Shown piece after piece: positions 51,127-61,243 of a stretch of 64,000 nucleotides of DNA. The notes beneath the pieces are model-generated. The model saw nothing but the letters and a program-made list of their open reading frames with translations. It made no database searches and had not been told where the DNA came from. Location of the stretch: the NCBI GenBank assembly GCA_905198745.1, contig CAJKDU010000004.1:11865-75864 (forward strand), read 5' to 3'. The position numbers and the translations under genes were made by a program. Every line of letters starts with the position of its first letter. Positions within the stretch are counted from its first letter, which is position 1. The DNA is from an uncultured Prevotella sp. Lineage in GTDB: Bacteria; Bacteroidota; Bacteroidia; Bacteroidales; Bacteroidaceae.

Positions 51127-51798
51127 ATGAAAGTAGTTTACGAAGACAATCACATCATTATCGTCTACAAGCAGAGTGGCGAGATTGTACAGGGTGACAA
51201 GACAGGTGACAAGCCTTTGTCTGACATCGTGAAGGAATATATAAAGAGAAAATACAACAAACCGGGGAACGTATTTCTTGGAGTTGTGCATAGGCTTGAC
51301 CGCCCCGTGAGTGGACTGGTTGTGTTTGCTAAAACATCAAAGGCACTGACGAGGTTGAACAACATGTTTCGCGATGGTGAAGTGCACAAAACCTATTGGG
51401 CCATCACGCGTAACCGTCCTGCTGAAGAAGAAGGCACGCTGACAGACTGGCTGGTGAGAAACGAACAGAAGAACAAGAGTTTTGCCCACAATAAGGAAGT
51501 GGCACGTTCCAAGAAAGCTGTGCTTCACTACAAGATAATCGGGGCGTCGGACAAATATACTCTTCTTGAGGTTAATCTGATGACCGGTCGCCATCACCAG
51601 ATTCGTTGCCAGTTGGCACATATGGGATGTCCTATCAAGGGTGACTTGAAGTATGGCGCCAAGCGGAGCAATGCTGACGGCAGTATCTCTCTTCTTTCTC
51701 ACAAGGTGGAGTTTGTGCATCCTGTTTCTCATGAACTCATCTCGGTAATTTCTCCATTGCCCAACGACAATTTGTGGAGAGAGATATCTCCGTTATAA
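51127..51798 (+). CDS. RluA-family RNA pseudouridine synthase
   Basis: This 223-residue enzyme converts uridine to pseudouridine in ribosomal or transfer RNA. The RluA motif VHRLDRPVSGLVVFAKTSKAL carries the catalytic Asp58, and TLLEVNLMTGRHHQIRCQLAHMGCPIKGDLKYG follows as expected. There is no S4 domain, and the protein is shorter than RluD, like the RluA/TruC group. The frame runs upstream to 50959, overlapping fabG and its terminator, so ATG 51127 is chosen. The exact RNA target is unknown. Confidence 0.93.
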   Translation: MKVVYEDNHIIIVYKQSGEIVQGDKTGDKPLSDIVKEYIKRKYNKPGNVFLGVVHRLDRPVSGLVVFAKTSKALTRLNNMFRDGEVHKTYWAITRNRPAEEEGTLTDWLVRNEQKNKSFAHNKEVARSKKAVLHYKIIGASDKYTLLEVNLMTGRHHQIRCQLAHMGCPIKGDLKYGAKRSNADGSISLLSHKVEFVHPVSHELISVISPLPNDNLWREISPL

Positions 51799-51955
51799 GG
51801 AAAAACAATACCTGTTCCAGCATTGGTGATGCGGTGAATTGGTTGCGTCAACAGATCAATTGACCGACGCACTGAAGAATTCTTCATATAATCGTGCACG
51901 ACTTTCAAATATTTTTGCTTACTTTGCAGAAACTATAGAGTAACGTACACCTTAT

Positions 51956-54900
51956 ATGAAGAAAATCTGGAAGTGGATTGTCGGAATCGTTTCCGCGCCT
52001 TTTATTCTTTTTGCCTTTCTGGCACTCCTTCTTTATATACCAGCCGTGCAGAATTGGGCTGTGCGGCTGGTGACGGCGTTCGCTTCAGAACAAACAGGCC
52101 TCAGCATCAGCGTTAAGCGTGTGGACCTTTCGTTTCCGTTGGACCTCAGTGTGAGCGGATTCAAGGTGCTTCAGCCCAATGATTCCCTTCCCCAGGTGAA
52201 AGACACCGTGGCTGATGTTCGGCAGTTGGTGGCGAGCGTGCAACTCTTGCCTTTGTTCAAGAGTCAGGTGGAAGTGGACAGGCTGGAACTCAATGACGTG
52301 AAGATGAATACCACCAATTTCATTCATGAAGCCAGAGTGAAAGGCAACGTGAAGCAACTCACGCTGCGTAGTCATGGCATTAGTTTAGACAAGCAGACTC
52401 TTCGGGTGGACCGGGCCTTTCTCGACGGAGCACACGTCGATGTTGAGCTAAGTGACACAGTGCCCGAAGATACTACCAAGTCGGAAAACTTTTGGAAGAT
52501 AAAGTTGGACCGGCTTGATATTCTTCGTTCTGATGTCACGGTGCATTTGCCTGGCGACACTCTGCAGGTGGAGGCTTACATGGGTAAGGTGGCTGCACAC
52601 GACGGATTCTTCGACTTATACAAGAATGACTACTCGCTTGCTTCGCTTGATTGGCAAGAGGGTAGCGTGAAATATGACAATAATTTTGAGCCCCGTGTCA
52701 AGGGACTCGACTATAACCATATTGCGCTTTCATGTGTCAGGATGCACCTGGATACTCTCCATTATTGTGCGCCCAAACTAGACTTGTCGCTCAAGCAGTT
52801 GGCATTCAGGGAAAAGAGCGGTATCACAGTGATCCGTTTGTCGAGCAAAATTTCGCTTGATTCCACTAAGGTGATGTTGCCCAATCTGATGCTTGCTACA
52901 CCAGAATCCTCACTTTCTGCCAACTTGGTAATGGACTTCAATGCCTTTGAAGAGAAGAATCCCGGCAAACTGCATGTGTTGCTTGACGGCTCATTCGGCA
53001 AACAGGACATCATGCGATTCATGGGCGGCATGCCCACGGAGTTTATCCGCCGCTGGCCCAACCAGAGCCTGACCGTGAAGGGGGCAGCAAGTGGTAACAT
53101 GAAACGTGTGGACATAACGGGAATATCATTGAAACTTCCCACAGCTTTCCATGTGTTTGCCAAGGGCCATGCTGAAAATCCGACCGACATGAAAAAGTTG
53201 AAGGCCAGGCTTGACGTAGATGTGAAAACGTACAATCTCGGTTTTGCCACGGTGTTGCTCGATAAGGAAATCAACCGCATGGTCAATATTCCTTCTGGAA
53301 TAGGCATGAAAGGAACCCTTGTGGCCGAAGGTGAGAAATATATGGCTGATATAGTAGCCACGGAAGGACGAGGTGTGGTAAAGGCCAAAGCCATGCTCGA
53401 CCTGAACAGGATGGCTTATGACGTGAAACTTGATGCCAACAGGTTGCAACTTCAGCATTTCCTTCCTCATTATGGATTGTCTCCTTTCTCGGGAACGCTG
53501 ACGGCACAAGGATGTGGCACTGACTTCTTCTCTCCACGCACTCGTCTCGCTGCCAGGGCACGCGTGTCAGGTTTCCGTTATGCCGGTTATGACATGAGTG
53601 GTGTCAAGGCAAATGCCGAGATAGCCAATGGTAATGTGAGTGCCCATGTGGACAGCCATACCCGGCTGTTTGACGGAACAATAAGCCTTAACGCATTAAT
53701 GAGCAAGCGCATTGTGTGTGGAACGGTGGCTTGCGACCTTCGGCAAGCCGACCTGTACCGGTTGAGAGTGGTGGACAAGCCTCTTTCAGCGGGTCTTTGT
53801 GCTCACATAGACATAGACAGTGACCTGAAAGAGTATTTCAAGGTCAATGGCTTTGTGAGTAGCATCGTACTGAAAGACAGCAAACAATATTACTATCCCC
53901 AAGACCTGTCGCTTGACCTGCTTACCAATCGCGATACCACTACCGCATGTCTCACTTGCGGTGACTTCGACCTTGATGCCCATGTTAAGGGCGGATATGA
54001 GAACCTGATAAAGGAGGGGAATAGTCTGTGGCGTGAAGTCAGTAAGCAGATGGAGAACAAATACATTGACCAGTTGCTGTTAAGAAAGCACTTGCCTACT
54101 ATGTCGCTTTATTTGAAGACGGGCAAGGACAATGCCTTCTGTAAAATACTGAAACGCTATGGTTATGATCTTGCCAACATCTTTGTGGATATGAATACAT
54201 CACCATTGGCAGGTATCAACGGCAAGATTCTAGTAGATTCGTTGGTGATGGACAGTATCCGGATTGATACCATACGGTTGAACTTCTTGTCTGATTCTAC
54301 GCAAATCAACTATACAGCCCAAATACGCAACAACAACAAGAACATGTATGTGTTCAACGCCCTGCTCGACGGCGGGCTTCATGAACGAGGCGCCTTTGTC
54401 AACGGGAAGATTTACGACGAAAAAGACCGGCTCGGTATAGGATTGGGGCTCAAGGCAAGTATGGAAGACAACGGCATAAGGCTGAATATCTGCAACGGAG
54501 ACCCCGTGTTGGGATACAAGCGATTCCATGTCAACGACAGCAATTACGTTTTCCTTGGAGAAGACAAACGCGTGAAGGCGGACGTGCAGCTTGTGGCGGA
54601 CGACGGCACAGGTGTGCGTATATACAGCACCGACAACACAGACGCTCTGCAAGACCTTACCGTGGGCATCAACCAACTGGAACTGGCGAATATTACGAAG
54701 GTGATACCTTACTTGCCCAAAATCAGCGGCAAGATGAACGGCGATTTCCATCTTATCAACACTGCCGACGAACTGTCGGTGTCGTCATCGCTGGGTATCA
54801 GAAATATGGTATATGAAGGATGTGCTATGGGCAACATCGGATCAGAGTTTGTCTATATGCCCAAGGACGACGGTACGCACTATGTGAACGGCAATCTGGT

Positions 54901-56584
54901 ATGCAATGACAGGGAGGTCGGCATGCTCGAAGGCACGTATAATACGGTCAACAGTAGCATTGATGCTAAGTTAGACTTGAATCGTACACCTCTTAGCCTG
55001 GTTAACGGATTTATTCCCCAGCAACTCATTGGACTCAAGGGAACCGGCGAGGGCACGTTGACAGTGAAGGGAAACATTGAAAAGCCCGAGATAGACGGCG
55101 AGGTGTTCCTCGACTCTGCATACCTTGGCAGCGTACCTTATGGTGTGGAACTGCGCTTCGACAACGATCCAGTGCGTATTGTGGGTAGCCACTTGCTTTT
55201 CGAGAACTTCGAAATGTATGCGCACAACAACAGTCCGCTCACCATGGTGGGCGACCTTGACTTCAGCAATCCGTCACGGATGATGCTTAACCTGAAGATG
55301 CGTGCCGAGAATTATCAAATCATTGATGCCAAGGAAAAATTGCGCTCCGAGGCTTTCGGCAAGGCTTTCGTCAACGTGTTTGCGTTGTTGAACGGGCCAC
55401 TTGACGACCTCAGCATGCGGGGCAAGCTCGATGTGCTGGGAGCTACCGACATGACTTACGTGTTGCGCGATTCGCCGTTGACCACAGACAATCAACTCGA
55501 CGGATTGGTGAAGTTTACATACCTTAATGATTCTATAGAAGAGGTGGTGAACCGCCCGGCGCCCACAGGCCTGAATATGGACATGACGGTCAATGTAGAC
55601 CAGGCTGCCCACATCGTGTGCGCCCTGAATGCCGATCAATCGAACTATATTGACCTGGAGGGTGGGGGCACGCTACGCATGCAATATAACACAGTGGACG
55701 GACTACAACTTCGCGGCAGGTATACGCTCAACAACGGACAGATGAAATATTCCTTGCCGGTCATACCACTCAAGACGTTTACCATCCAAGATGGCAGTTA
55801 TGTGGAATTCCGCGGCGACCCGATGAATCCCTATCTGAACATAACAGCCCTCGAAGAGGTGAAATCGTCGGTGTCGAGTGGCAGCGGACAGGGCCGTGTC
55901 GTGATGTTCCAGTGTGGCGTGGTCATCTCCAAAACCCTCAACGACATGGGACTGGAGTTCGTCATCGACGCCCCCGAAGACATATCCATGCACAGCGAAC
56001 TGCAAGCCATGTCGATGGAAGATCGCGGAAAACTGGCGGTGACCATGCTAACTACAGGCATGTATCTTTCGGACGGCAATACTAAGAACTTCACGATGAA
56101 CAGTGCGTTGAGTGCTTTCCTGCAAAGTCAGATAAACCAGATATCGGGCAATGCCTTGCGTACGCTCGACTTGAGTTTCGGCGTGGACAACACGACCGAT
56201 GCCGCAGGGCGCATGCACACCGATTACTCGTTCAAGTTTGCCAAGCGTTTCTGGAACAACCGCTTGCGTATAGTGGTCGGCGGAAAGCTGTCGACAGGAG
56301 CTGACGTGAAAAACCAGAACGAGTCGTTCTTCAACAACGTGACATTTGAATACAGGTTGAGTGACACATCGAACAAGTACATCAAGGTGTTCTATGACCG
56401 CGACAGCTATGATTGGCTGGAGGGCAATGTGGGCGAGTTCGGCGCCGGCTTCATGTGGCGCCGCAAGTTGCTCCACTTCAAAGATATCTTTAATTTCAGA
56501 AAGGAAAAGACAGTGCTCCCTACCTTGCTGCAGCAAAACACGCAGACTGACTCTTCGTCGGTTGTTAAAACAATCAAGCAATGA
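51956..56584 (+). CDS. tamB: TamB-like outer-membrane assembly / lipid-transport protein
   Basis: This 1542-residue protein has one N-terminal membrane helix (about residues 8-28, IVSAPFILFAFLALLLYIPAV) and then a very long beta-rich periplasmic part ending in the TamB (DUF490) domain (about 1150-1520; words IVGSHLLFENFEMYAHNNSPLTMVGDLDF, PEISGEV-like and TLNNGQMKYSLPVIPLKTFTIQDGSYVEFRGDP). TamB proteins are hydrophobic beta-taco bridges between inner and outer membranes that help assemble outer-membrane proteins or move phospholipids. The next gene, an Omp85 protein, overlaps its stop codon by four bases (ATGA), a strong sign that both work as a pair. Confidence 0.92.
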   Translation: MKKIWKWIVGIVSAPFILFAFLALLLYIPAVQNWAVRLVTAFASEQTGLSISVKRVDLSFPLDLSVSGFKVLQPNDSLPQVKDTVADVRQLVASVQLLPLFKSQVEVDRLELNDVKMNTTNFIHEARVKGNVKQLTLRSHGISLDKQTLRVDRAFLDGAHVDVELSDTVPEDTTKSENFWKIKLDRLDILRSDVTVHLPGDTLQVEAYMGKVAAHDGFFDLYKNDYSLASLDWQEGSVKYDNNFEPRVKGLDYNHIALSCVRMHLDTLHYCAPKLDLSLKQLAFREKSGITVIRLSSKISLDSTKVMLPNLMLATPESSLSANLVMDFNAFEEKNPGKLHVLLDGSFGKQDIMRFMGGMPTEFIRRWPNQSLTVKGAASGNMKRVDITGISLKLPTAFHVFAKGHAENPTDMKKLKARLDVDVKTYNLGFATVLLDKEINRMVNIPSGIGMKGTLVAEGEKYMADIVATEGRGVVKAKAMLDLNRMAYDVKLDANRLQLQHFLPHYGLSPFSGTLTAQGCGTDFFSPRTRLAARARVSGFRYAGYDMSGVKANAEIANGNVSAHVDSHTRLFDGTISLNALMSKRIVCGTVACDLRQADLYRLRVVDKPLSAGLCAHIDIDSDLKEYFKVNGFVSSIVLKDSKQYYYPQDLSLDLLTNRDTTTACLTCGDFDLDAHVKGGYENLIKEGNSLWREVSKQMENKYIDQLLLRKHLPTMSLYLKTGKDNAFCKILKRYGYDLANIFVDMNTSPLAGINGKILVDSLVMDSIRIDTIRLNFLSDSTQINYTAQIRNNNKNMYVFNALLDGGLHERGAFVNGKIYDEKDRLGIGLGLKASMEDNGIRLNICNGDPVLGYKRFHVNDSNYVFLGEDKRVKADVQLVADDGTGVRIYSTDNTDALQDLTVGINQLELANITKVIPYLPKISGKMNGDFHLINTADELSVSSSLGIRNMVYEGCAMGNIGSEFVYMPKDDGTHYVNGNLVCNDREVGMLEGTYNTVNSSIDAKLDLNRTPLSLVNGFIPQQLIGLKGTGEGTLTVKGNIEKPEIDGEVFLDSAYLGSVPYGVELRFDNDPVRIVGSHLLFENFEMYAHNNSPLTMVGDLDFSNPSRMMLNLKMRAENYQIIDAKEKLRSEAFGKAFVNVFALLNGPLDDLSMRGKLDVLGATDMTYVLRDSPLTTDNQLDGLVKFTYLNDSIEEVVNRPAPTGLNMDMTVNVDQAAHIVCALNADQSNYIDLEGGGTLRMQYNTVDGLQLRGRYTLNNGQMKYSLPVIPLKTFTIQDGSYVEFRGDPMNPYLNITALEEVKSSVSSGSGQGRVVMFQCGVVISKTLNDMGLEFVIDAPEDISMHSELQAMSMEDRGKLAVTMLTTGMYLSDGNTKNFTMNSALSAFLQSQINQISGNALRTLDLSFGVDNTTDAAGRMHTDYSFKFAKRFWNNRLRIVVGGKLSTGADVKNQNESFFNNVTFEYRLSDTSNKYIKVFYDRDSYDWLEGNVGEFGAGFMWRRKLLHFKDIFNFRKEKTVLPTLLQQNTQTDSSSVVKTIKQ

Positions 56585-58896
56585 GAAGAAACCACATGAC
56601 ACAGACCTTTACGGCAGTCCTTCTTACCTTGTTCACGGGCATGTTGGCAGCAGCATGCTCGTCTACCAGTGGCGTGCCTGAAGGCGACCAACTGTTTACC
56701 GGACTGAAGCCCATCAAGTATGAGAACTATACTAAAGGCAACCATTTTCTCAGTACTCAGGAAGAGGTAGAGGCGGCACTTGCCACAGCTCCCAATGGTG
56801 CCCTGTTGGGCAGTTCCTATTATCGCACACCTATACAGATGCGTCTGTGGATATGGAACGCCTTCCATAACGACACCACGGGCATAGGCAAGTGGATGAC
56901 CAAGTCGTTTGGTAAGGCACCCGTGCTGATGAGTTGGGTGAATCCTGAACTTCGTGCCTCTGTGGCAACTAACCTGATACGCAACCACGGATACTTTCAC
57001 GGAAGCGTGAACTATGAGAAAGAGGATGGGAAAAATCCAAAGAAAGCCAAGATTGCCTATACTGTGAACATGGGACCACTTTTCACGGTAGACACCATCA
57101 GCTATCGTGACTTTCCTGCTGAAGCCGACAGCCTGCTCGCTGCACATCTCACGGAAGCCAAGGTGAAAAAGGGAACTCCGTTTGACGTGTCCTTGCTCGA
57201 CGAAGAACGCAACCGCATATCCACTCTTTTCCGCAACAATGGCTTTTTCTACTATCAGCCAGACTGTGCTGTCTATCTTGCCGACACGCTCACTCGTCGA
57301 GGGCAGGCTCAGTTGCAGCTGCAACTGGCTGGAGGCATAGACCCTAAGGCCAAGCGCAAATGGTATATTGGAAATGTGAGTATCGACTTCCGGCGTCAGT
57401 ACACTGATGTGCTTCGTGACAGTCTCAGTTTCAGACACTTCACCGCCCGTTACAACGGCAGGAAACCGCCTGTACGTCTTCGTGTGGTGTGGAAAAACAT
57501 GCGTCTCTATCCCAAACGACTTTATAGCTATGAGAACTACCAGCAGACGGTGAACAACATTTCCAACACGGGACTGTTCAGCATGACCAACTTCTCGTTC
57601 ACCCCCCGTGATACGACCTCTGCTTGCGACACGCTCGACCTCAGGCTCAATTGCATCTTTGACAAGCCCTATGATTTCTACATCGAGACCAATGCCACCG
57701 GCAAGACTACAGGACGTGTGGGACCGGAACTTGTGTTGGGCTTCACCAAGCGTAATGCTTTTCGCGGCAACGAGAACCTGGATATCAACCTGCATGGCTC
57801 CTACGAATGGCAGACCAATGCACAGAACGGCAAGGAGAAACTAAACTCCTATGAATTCGGCGGCGACATTTCACTGGAACTTCCCCGCATTCTCTCGCCG
57901 TTCCCCATACGCAGGTTGTTCTACGCCTCTCCGTCAACCCTCATCAAGGCTTCCACCAACACCCTCAATCGTGCGAGTTTTTTCAAGCGCCGTATCGTGT
58001 CGGGCGAACTGACCTACAAGTTCCAGCCCACAGCCACGATGATGCATGAGTTTAGTCCGCTCACGCTGGAATATGAATACATGAAGAAGGTGACCGAGAA
58101 GTTTGCAGCGATACTCGACGCCAATCCCTATCTGCTCATGTCCATGCAGGACCAGTTCCTGCCCAAGATGAAGTATACCTTCACCTATACGAGTCCCAAG
58201 GAAAACGCAAACCCCATCTATTGGCAGACCACGCTCAGCGAATCTGCCAATGTGCTGTCGCTGGGCTACATGGCATTCGGCAAAAAATGGAACCAACACG
58301 ACAAGCAAATGTTTAAGAATCCTTATGCCCAGTTTGTCAAGTTGGAGACCGATTTAAGAAAGACGTGGGCGCTCACACCTCATTCGCAGTTGGTGGGTCA
58401 CGTGAGCGGAGGCCTCATCTGGGCTTTTGGCAATTCGGAGCGTGCACCCTACAGTGAACAGTTCTATGTGGGCGGTGCCAACAGCATTCGCGCCTTTACC
58501 GTTAGGAGCATAGGTCCAGGAGCCTACTACACCGACCAGTCACGTTTGTCGTATATGGACCAGACTGGCGACATCAAGTTGCAGGCCAACCTGGAATACA
58601 GAACCCGGCTATTCGGCAATCTCTATGGAGCTGCTTTCCTGGATGCCGGCAATATTTGGGCCATGCACGACGATGGCTACCGGGCCAACTCAAAGTTTAA
58701 ACTGAAGAATCTGGCTGACCAGATGGCCTTGGGCACTGGCATAGGCATCCGCTACGATCTTGAGTTTTTTGTGCTCCGTGTTGATTGGGGCGTTGGCATA
58801 CACCTTCCCTACGACACCGGCAAACGTGGCTATTACAACATTCCCCACTTTAAAGACGGCCAAAGTCTGCATCTTGCCATCGGCTATCCTTTCTGA
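56581..58896 (+). CDS. Omp85-family lipoprotein partner of TamB (TamL/TamA-like)
   Basis: This 771-residue outer-membrane protein has a lipoprotein signal with Cys26 (MLAAACSS), POTRA-like repeats (about 130-370; YRDFPAEADSLLAAHLTEAKVKKGTPFDVSLLDEERNRI, for example) and a 16-strand Omp85 barrel with the conserved segment EQFYVGGANSIRAFTVRSIGPGAY near 640, ending in Phe (LAIGYPF). Bacteroidota often replace TamA with such a lipidated form, named TamL in the literature as I recall. Start ATG 56581 overlaps the stop of tamB, giving translational coupling. It should form the outer-membrane end of the TamB bridge. TamA and BamA share the fold, but the lipobox and the tamB partner favour TamL. Confidence 0.9.
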   Translation: MRRNHMTQTFTAVLLTLFTGMLAAACSSTSGVPEGDQLFTGLKPIKYENYTKGNHFLSTQEEVEAALATAPNGALLGSSYYRTPIQMRLWIWNAFHNDTTGIGKWMTKSFGKAPVLMSWVNPELRASVATNLIRNHGYFHGSVNYEKEDGKNPKKAKIAYTVNMGPLFTVDTISYRDFPAEADSLLAAHLTEAKVKKGTPFDVSLLDEERNRISTLFRNNGFFYYQPDCAVYLADTLTRRGQAQLQLQLAGGIDPKAKRKWYIGNVSIDFRRQYTDVLRDSLSFRHFTARYNGRKPPVRLRVVWKNMRLYPKRLYSYENYQQTVNNISNTGLFSMTNFSFTPRDTTSACDTLDLRLNCIFDKPYDFYIETNATGKTTGRVGPELVLGFTKRNAFRGNENLDINLHGSYEWQTNAQNGKEKLNSYEFGGDISLELPRILSPFPIRRLFYASPSTLIKASTNTLNRASFFKRRIVSGELTYKFQPTATMMHEFSPLTLEYEYMKKVTEKFAAILDANPYLLMSMQDQFLPKMKYTFTYTSPKENANPIYWQTTLSESANVLSLGYMAFGKKWNQHDKQMFKNPYAQFVKLETDLRKTWALTPHSQLVGHVSGGLIWAFGNSERAPYSEQFYVGGANSIRAFTVRSIGPGAYYTDQSRLSYMDQTGDIKLQANLEYRTRLFGNLYGAAFLDAGNIWAMHDDGYRANSKFKLKNLADQMALGTGIGIRYDLEFFVLRVDWGVGIHLPYDTGKRGYYNIPHFKDGQSLHLAIGYPF

Positions 58897-59055
58897 TGGC
58901 CTGCGGCGAGGAGTGGGGCGTTATCCATGCAAGTGCACGACATTCGGGCTTCCTGCTCTTCCATTCGTAAGCATACCTCCCTGATGAGGCAATGCCTGGT
59001 CAAGGGTATGCAAAATAAATAATGCGTTTTTATTTTATATTCCGCCCATTTGCAC

Positions 59056-59063
59056 TACCTTTG
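59056..59063 (+). promoter_or_regulatory. -7 promoter element of the nucleotidyltransferase gene
   Basis: TACCTTTG matches TAnnTTTG and lies 38 bases before the start codon. No clear -33 element at the usual spacing. Confidence 0.5.
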
Positions 59064-59101
59064 CAGTAGAGTAGAACTAACTAATTATAAAATCAATTCA
59101 T

Positions 59102-60013
59102 ATGAAACCAACATTATTGCTCCTTGCTGCCGGTATGGGCAGTCGCTATGGAGGATTGAAACAGCTGGACGGTTTAGGTCCAAACGGTGAAACAATCATG
59201 GACTATTCCATTTATGACGCCATCAAGGCGGGATTCGGAAAGATTGTCTTCATCATACGTAAAGACTTTGAAAAGGATTTCCGCGAGAAAATATTGAGCA
59301 AGTATGAGGGCCACATTCCTGCAGAGCTCTGCTTCCAGAGCCTTGACGACCTGCCGGAGGGCTTCACCTGTCCAGAAGGACGCGTAAAGCCTTGGGGCAC
59401 CAACCATGCTGTGCTGATGGCCAAGAATGTCATCAAAGAGCCTTTCCTCGTCATCAATTGCGATGACTTCTACAATCGCGACGCTTTTATGGTGATTGGC
59501 AAATTCCTGGCTAATCTGCCCGAGGGAAGCAAGAACCGTTATGCCATGGTGGGCTTCCGTGTGGGCAACACGCTTTCGGACAATGGCACTGTGGCACGCG
59601 GCATCTGCTCGAAAGACGCCGACGAGAATCTGACCACCGTCGTGGAGCGCACGGAAATCATGCGCGTGGATGGCAAGGTGAGCTACAAGGACGAAGAAGG
59701 CAAATGGGTTGCCGTAGACGACAATACTCCTGTATCCATGAATATGTGGGGCTTCACCCCCGACTACTTCGAGCATAGCGAGGCCTACTTCAAGGAGTTC
59801 CTTTCCGACCCCAAGAACATGGAGAACCTCAAGGCCGAATTCTTCATCCCGCTGATGGTCAACAAACTTATCAACGAAGGCACATCTACCGTGAAGGTGC
59901 TCGACACCACCAGCAAGTGGTTCGGTGTGACCTATGCCGCCGACCGCCAGTCTGTGGTGGACAAGATACAGGCTCTCGTCAACGAGGGCGTTTATCCTAA
60001 CAAATTGTTCTAA
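59102..60013 (+). CDS. Sugar-phosphate nucleotidyltransferase
   Basis: This 303-residue cytoplasmic protein has the nucleotidyltransferase loop LLAAGMGSRYGGLKQ (residues 7-21), a metal-binding NCDDFYNRDAF near residue 120, and EFFIPLMVNKLI near 245, fitting enzymes that make NDP-sugars from sugar-1-phosphates. No C-terminal hexapeptide domain is present. The donor nucleotide and sugar are unknown. It is followed by a hairpin and then a DHH phosphoesterase gene. Confidence 0.85.
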   Translation: MKPTLLLLAAGMGSRYGGLKQLDGLGPNGETIMDYSIYDAIKAGFGKIVFIIRKDFEKDFREKILSKYEGHIPAELCFQSLDDLPEGFTCPEGRVKPWGTNHAVLMAKNVIKEPFLVINCDDFYNRDAFMVIGKFLANLPEGSKNRYAMVGFRVGNTLSDNGTVARGICSKDADENLTTVVERTEIMRVDGKVSYKDEEGKWVAVDDNTPVSMNMWGFTPDYFEHSEAYFKEFLSDPKNMENLKAEFFIPLMVNKLINEGTSTVKVLDTTSKWFGVTYAADRQSVVDKIQALVNEGVYPNKLF

Positions 60014-60020
60014 CAAGCCA

Positions 60021-60067
60021 GTGAAGGTTTGAAAGCCCTTTTCAGCTTTCAGCCTTCACCTTTATTT
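60021..60067 (+). terminator. Hairpin terminator directly before the DHH gene
   Basis: Stem GTGAAGG / CCTTCAC (60021-60027 and 60053-60059) with an inner GAAAGC / GCTTTC stem is followed by CTTTATTT. It ends seven bases before ATG 60074. Confidence 0.75.
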
Positions 60068-60073
60068 CCCTAT

Positions 60074-61117
60074 ATGAATCTCGATATTCTTTCGCAGGAA
60101 GACCTCCACACGCTGAGAAGCACCATTGAGGCTTCACAAAACATTGTTATCTGTTGCCACAAGAGTCCAGACGGTGATGCCATCGGTTCGTCGTTGGCAT
60201 GGGCCAACTATCTGAAAAGCAAAGGCAAGGCTGCAACCGTGACCATTCCCGATGCCTGTCCCGATTTCCTGCAGTGGCTGCCCGAATTTGCCCAAACAGT
60301 GATTCGCTTCGACAAGCATCCCGACGAGGTGAAGGCACTCTTTGACCACGCCGACCTGATTATGTGTCTCGACTTCAACGTTTCTTCCCGCCTGGAAGAC
60401 ATGCAGTCCGTGTTCGACAATGCCACGGCAACCAAGATACTGGTAGATCACCACATCGGGCCGGACATTCCTGAAGCCCGCCTTGTCATTTCGCACGAAG
60501 AAATGTCGTCAACTTGTGAGCTCACCTTCCGCATTCTGTGGCAATTGGGCGAATTTGAAGCCGTGAGCAAGCAGTGTGCCGTCGACATCTATTGCGGGAT
60601 GATGACCGACACTGGCGGCTTTACCTACAACTCCTCTCGTCCCGAAATCTTCCTCATCATCAGTCATTTGCTGGAGAAAGGCGTAGACAAGGACGACATC
60701 TACAACAGGGTGAACCACAACTATAGTTCCTGGTGCATCCGGATGCGTGGCTACATGATGATGCAGAAACTCAACGTTTACGAAGACCTGCACGCCTCTT
60801 ACTTCACGCTTACCCGTGAGGAGATGCAACGCTTCCACTACATCAAGGGCGATGCCGAGGGACTTGTCAACGAGCCTTTGAAAATCAAGGGACTCAAGTT
60901 GTCCATCTACCTGCGCGAAGACACTGTGAGGGACAACCTTATCTTTGTAAGCCTTCGCTCAAGCTGCGGTTTCCACTGCAAGCAGGTGGCGGAGAAGTTC
61001 TTCAACGGCGGTGGACATGCAGACGCTGCCGGCGGCAAGCTGCACTGCAGCATGGACGAGGCCAAAGAGATAGCCAAGAACGCCATCAAATATTTTGCCG
61101 AGGAACTGAAAAAGTAA
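60074..61117 (+). CDS. DHH-family phosphoesterase (NrnA-like oligoribonuclease / pAp phosphatase)
   Basis: This 347-residue protein carries the DHH motifs: KSPDGDAIGSS (Asp33, Asp35), MCLDFN (Asp100), LVDHHIG (Asp125-His-His) and TDTGGF, plus the C-terminal DHHA1 glycine motif GGGHADAAGG near residue 315. Such enzymes bind two manganese ions and degrade short RNAs or pAp, or split cyclic dinucleotides. A TTG 45 bases upstream would start inside the terminator hairpin, so ATG 60074 is used. The neighbour downstream is a DUF4827-like lipoprotein. Confidence 0.9.
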   Translation: MNLDILSQEDLHTLRSTIEASQNIVICCHKSPDGDAIGSSLAWANYLKSKGKAATVTIPDACPDFLQWLPEFAQTVIRFDKHPDEVKALFDHADLIMCLDFNVSSRLEDMQSVFDNATATKILVDHHIGPDIPEARLVISHEEMSSTCELTFRILWQLGEFEAVSKQCAVDIYCGMMTDTGGFTYNSSRPEIFLIISHLLEKGVDKDDIYNRVNHNYSSWCIRMRGYMMMQKLNVYEDLHASYFTLTREEMQRFHYIKGDAEGLVNEPLKIKGLKLSIYLREDTVRDNLIFVSLRSSCGFHCKQVAEKFFNGGGHADAAGGKLHCSMDEAKEIAKNAIKYFAEELKK

Positions 61118-61210
61118 AAAATATGATAAGGGCGTGTCGGTAATGTTCTTGCAAGCGTAAAAAAACAATAAAAACCCATGCCCGTTTTCGGAATTATCAA
61201 GATAAATGGG

Positions 61211-61218
61211 TAACTTTG
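61211..61218 (+). promoter_or_regulatory. -7 promoter element of the DUF4827-like gene
   Basis: TAACTTTG matches TAnnTTTG and lies 25 bases before the start codon. Confidence 0.5.
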
Positions 61219-61243
61219 TCCCATTATTTGTAAATGACGAAAG

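Noticed and set aside
60029..60073. TTG start for the DHH phosphoesterase
   Set aside because: It lies inside the terminator hairpin, and the family begins near ATG 60074.
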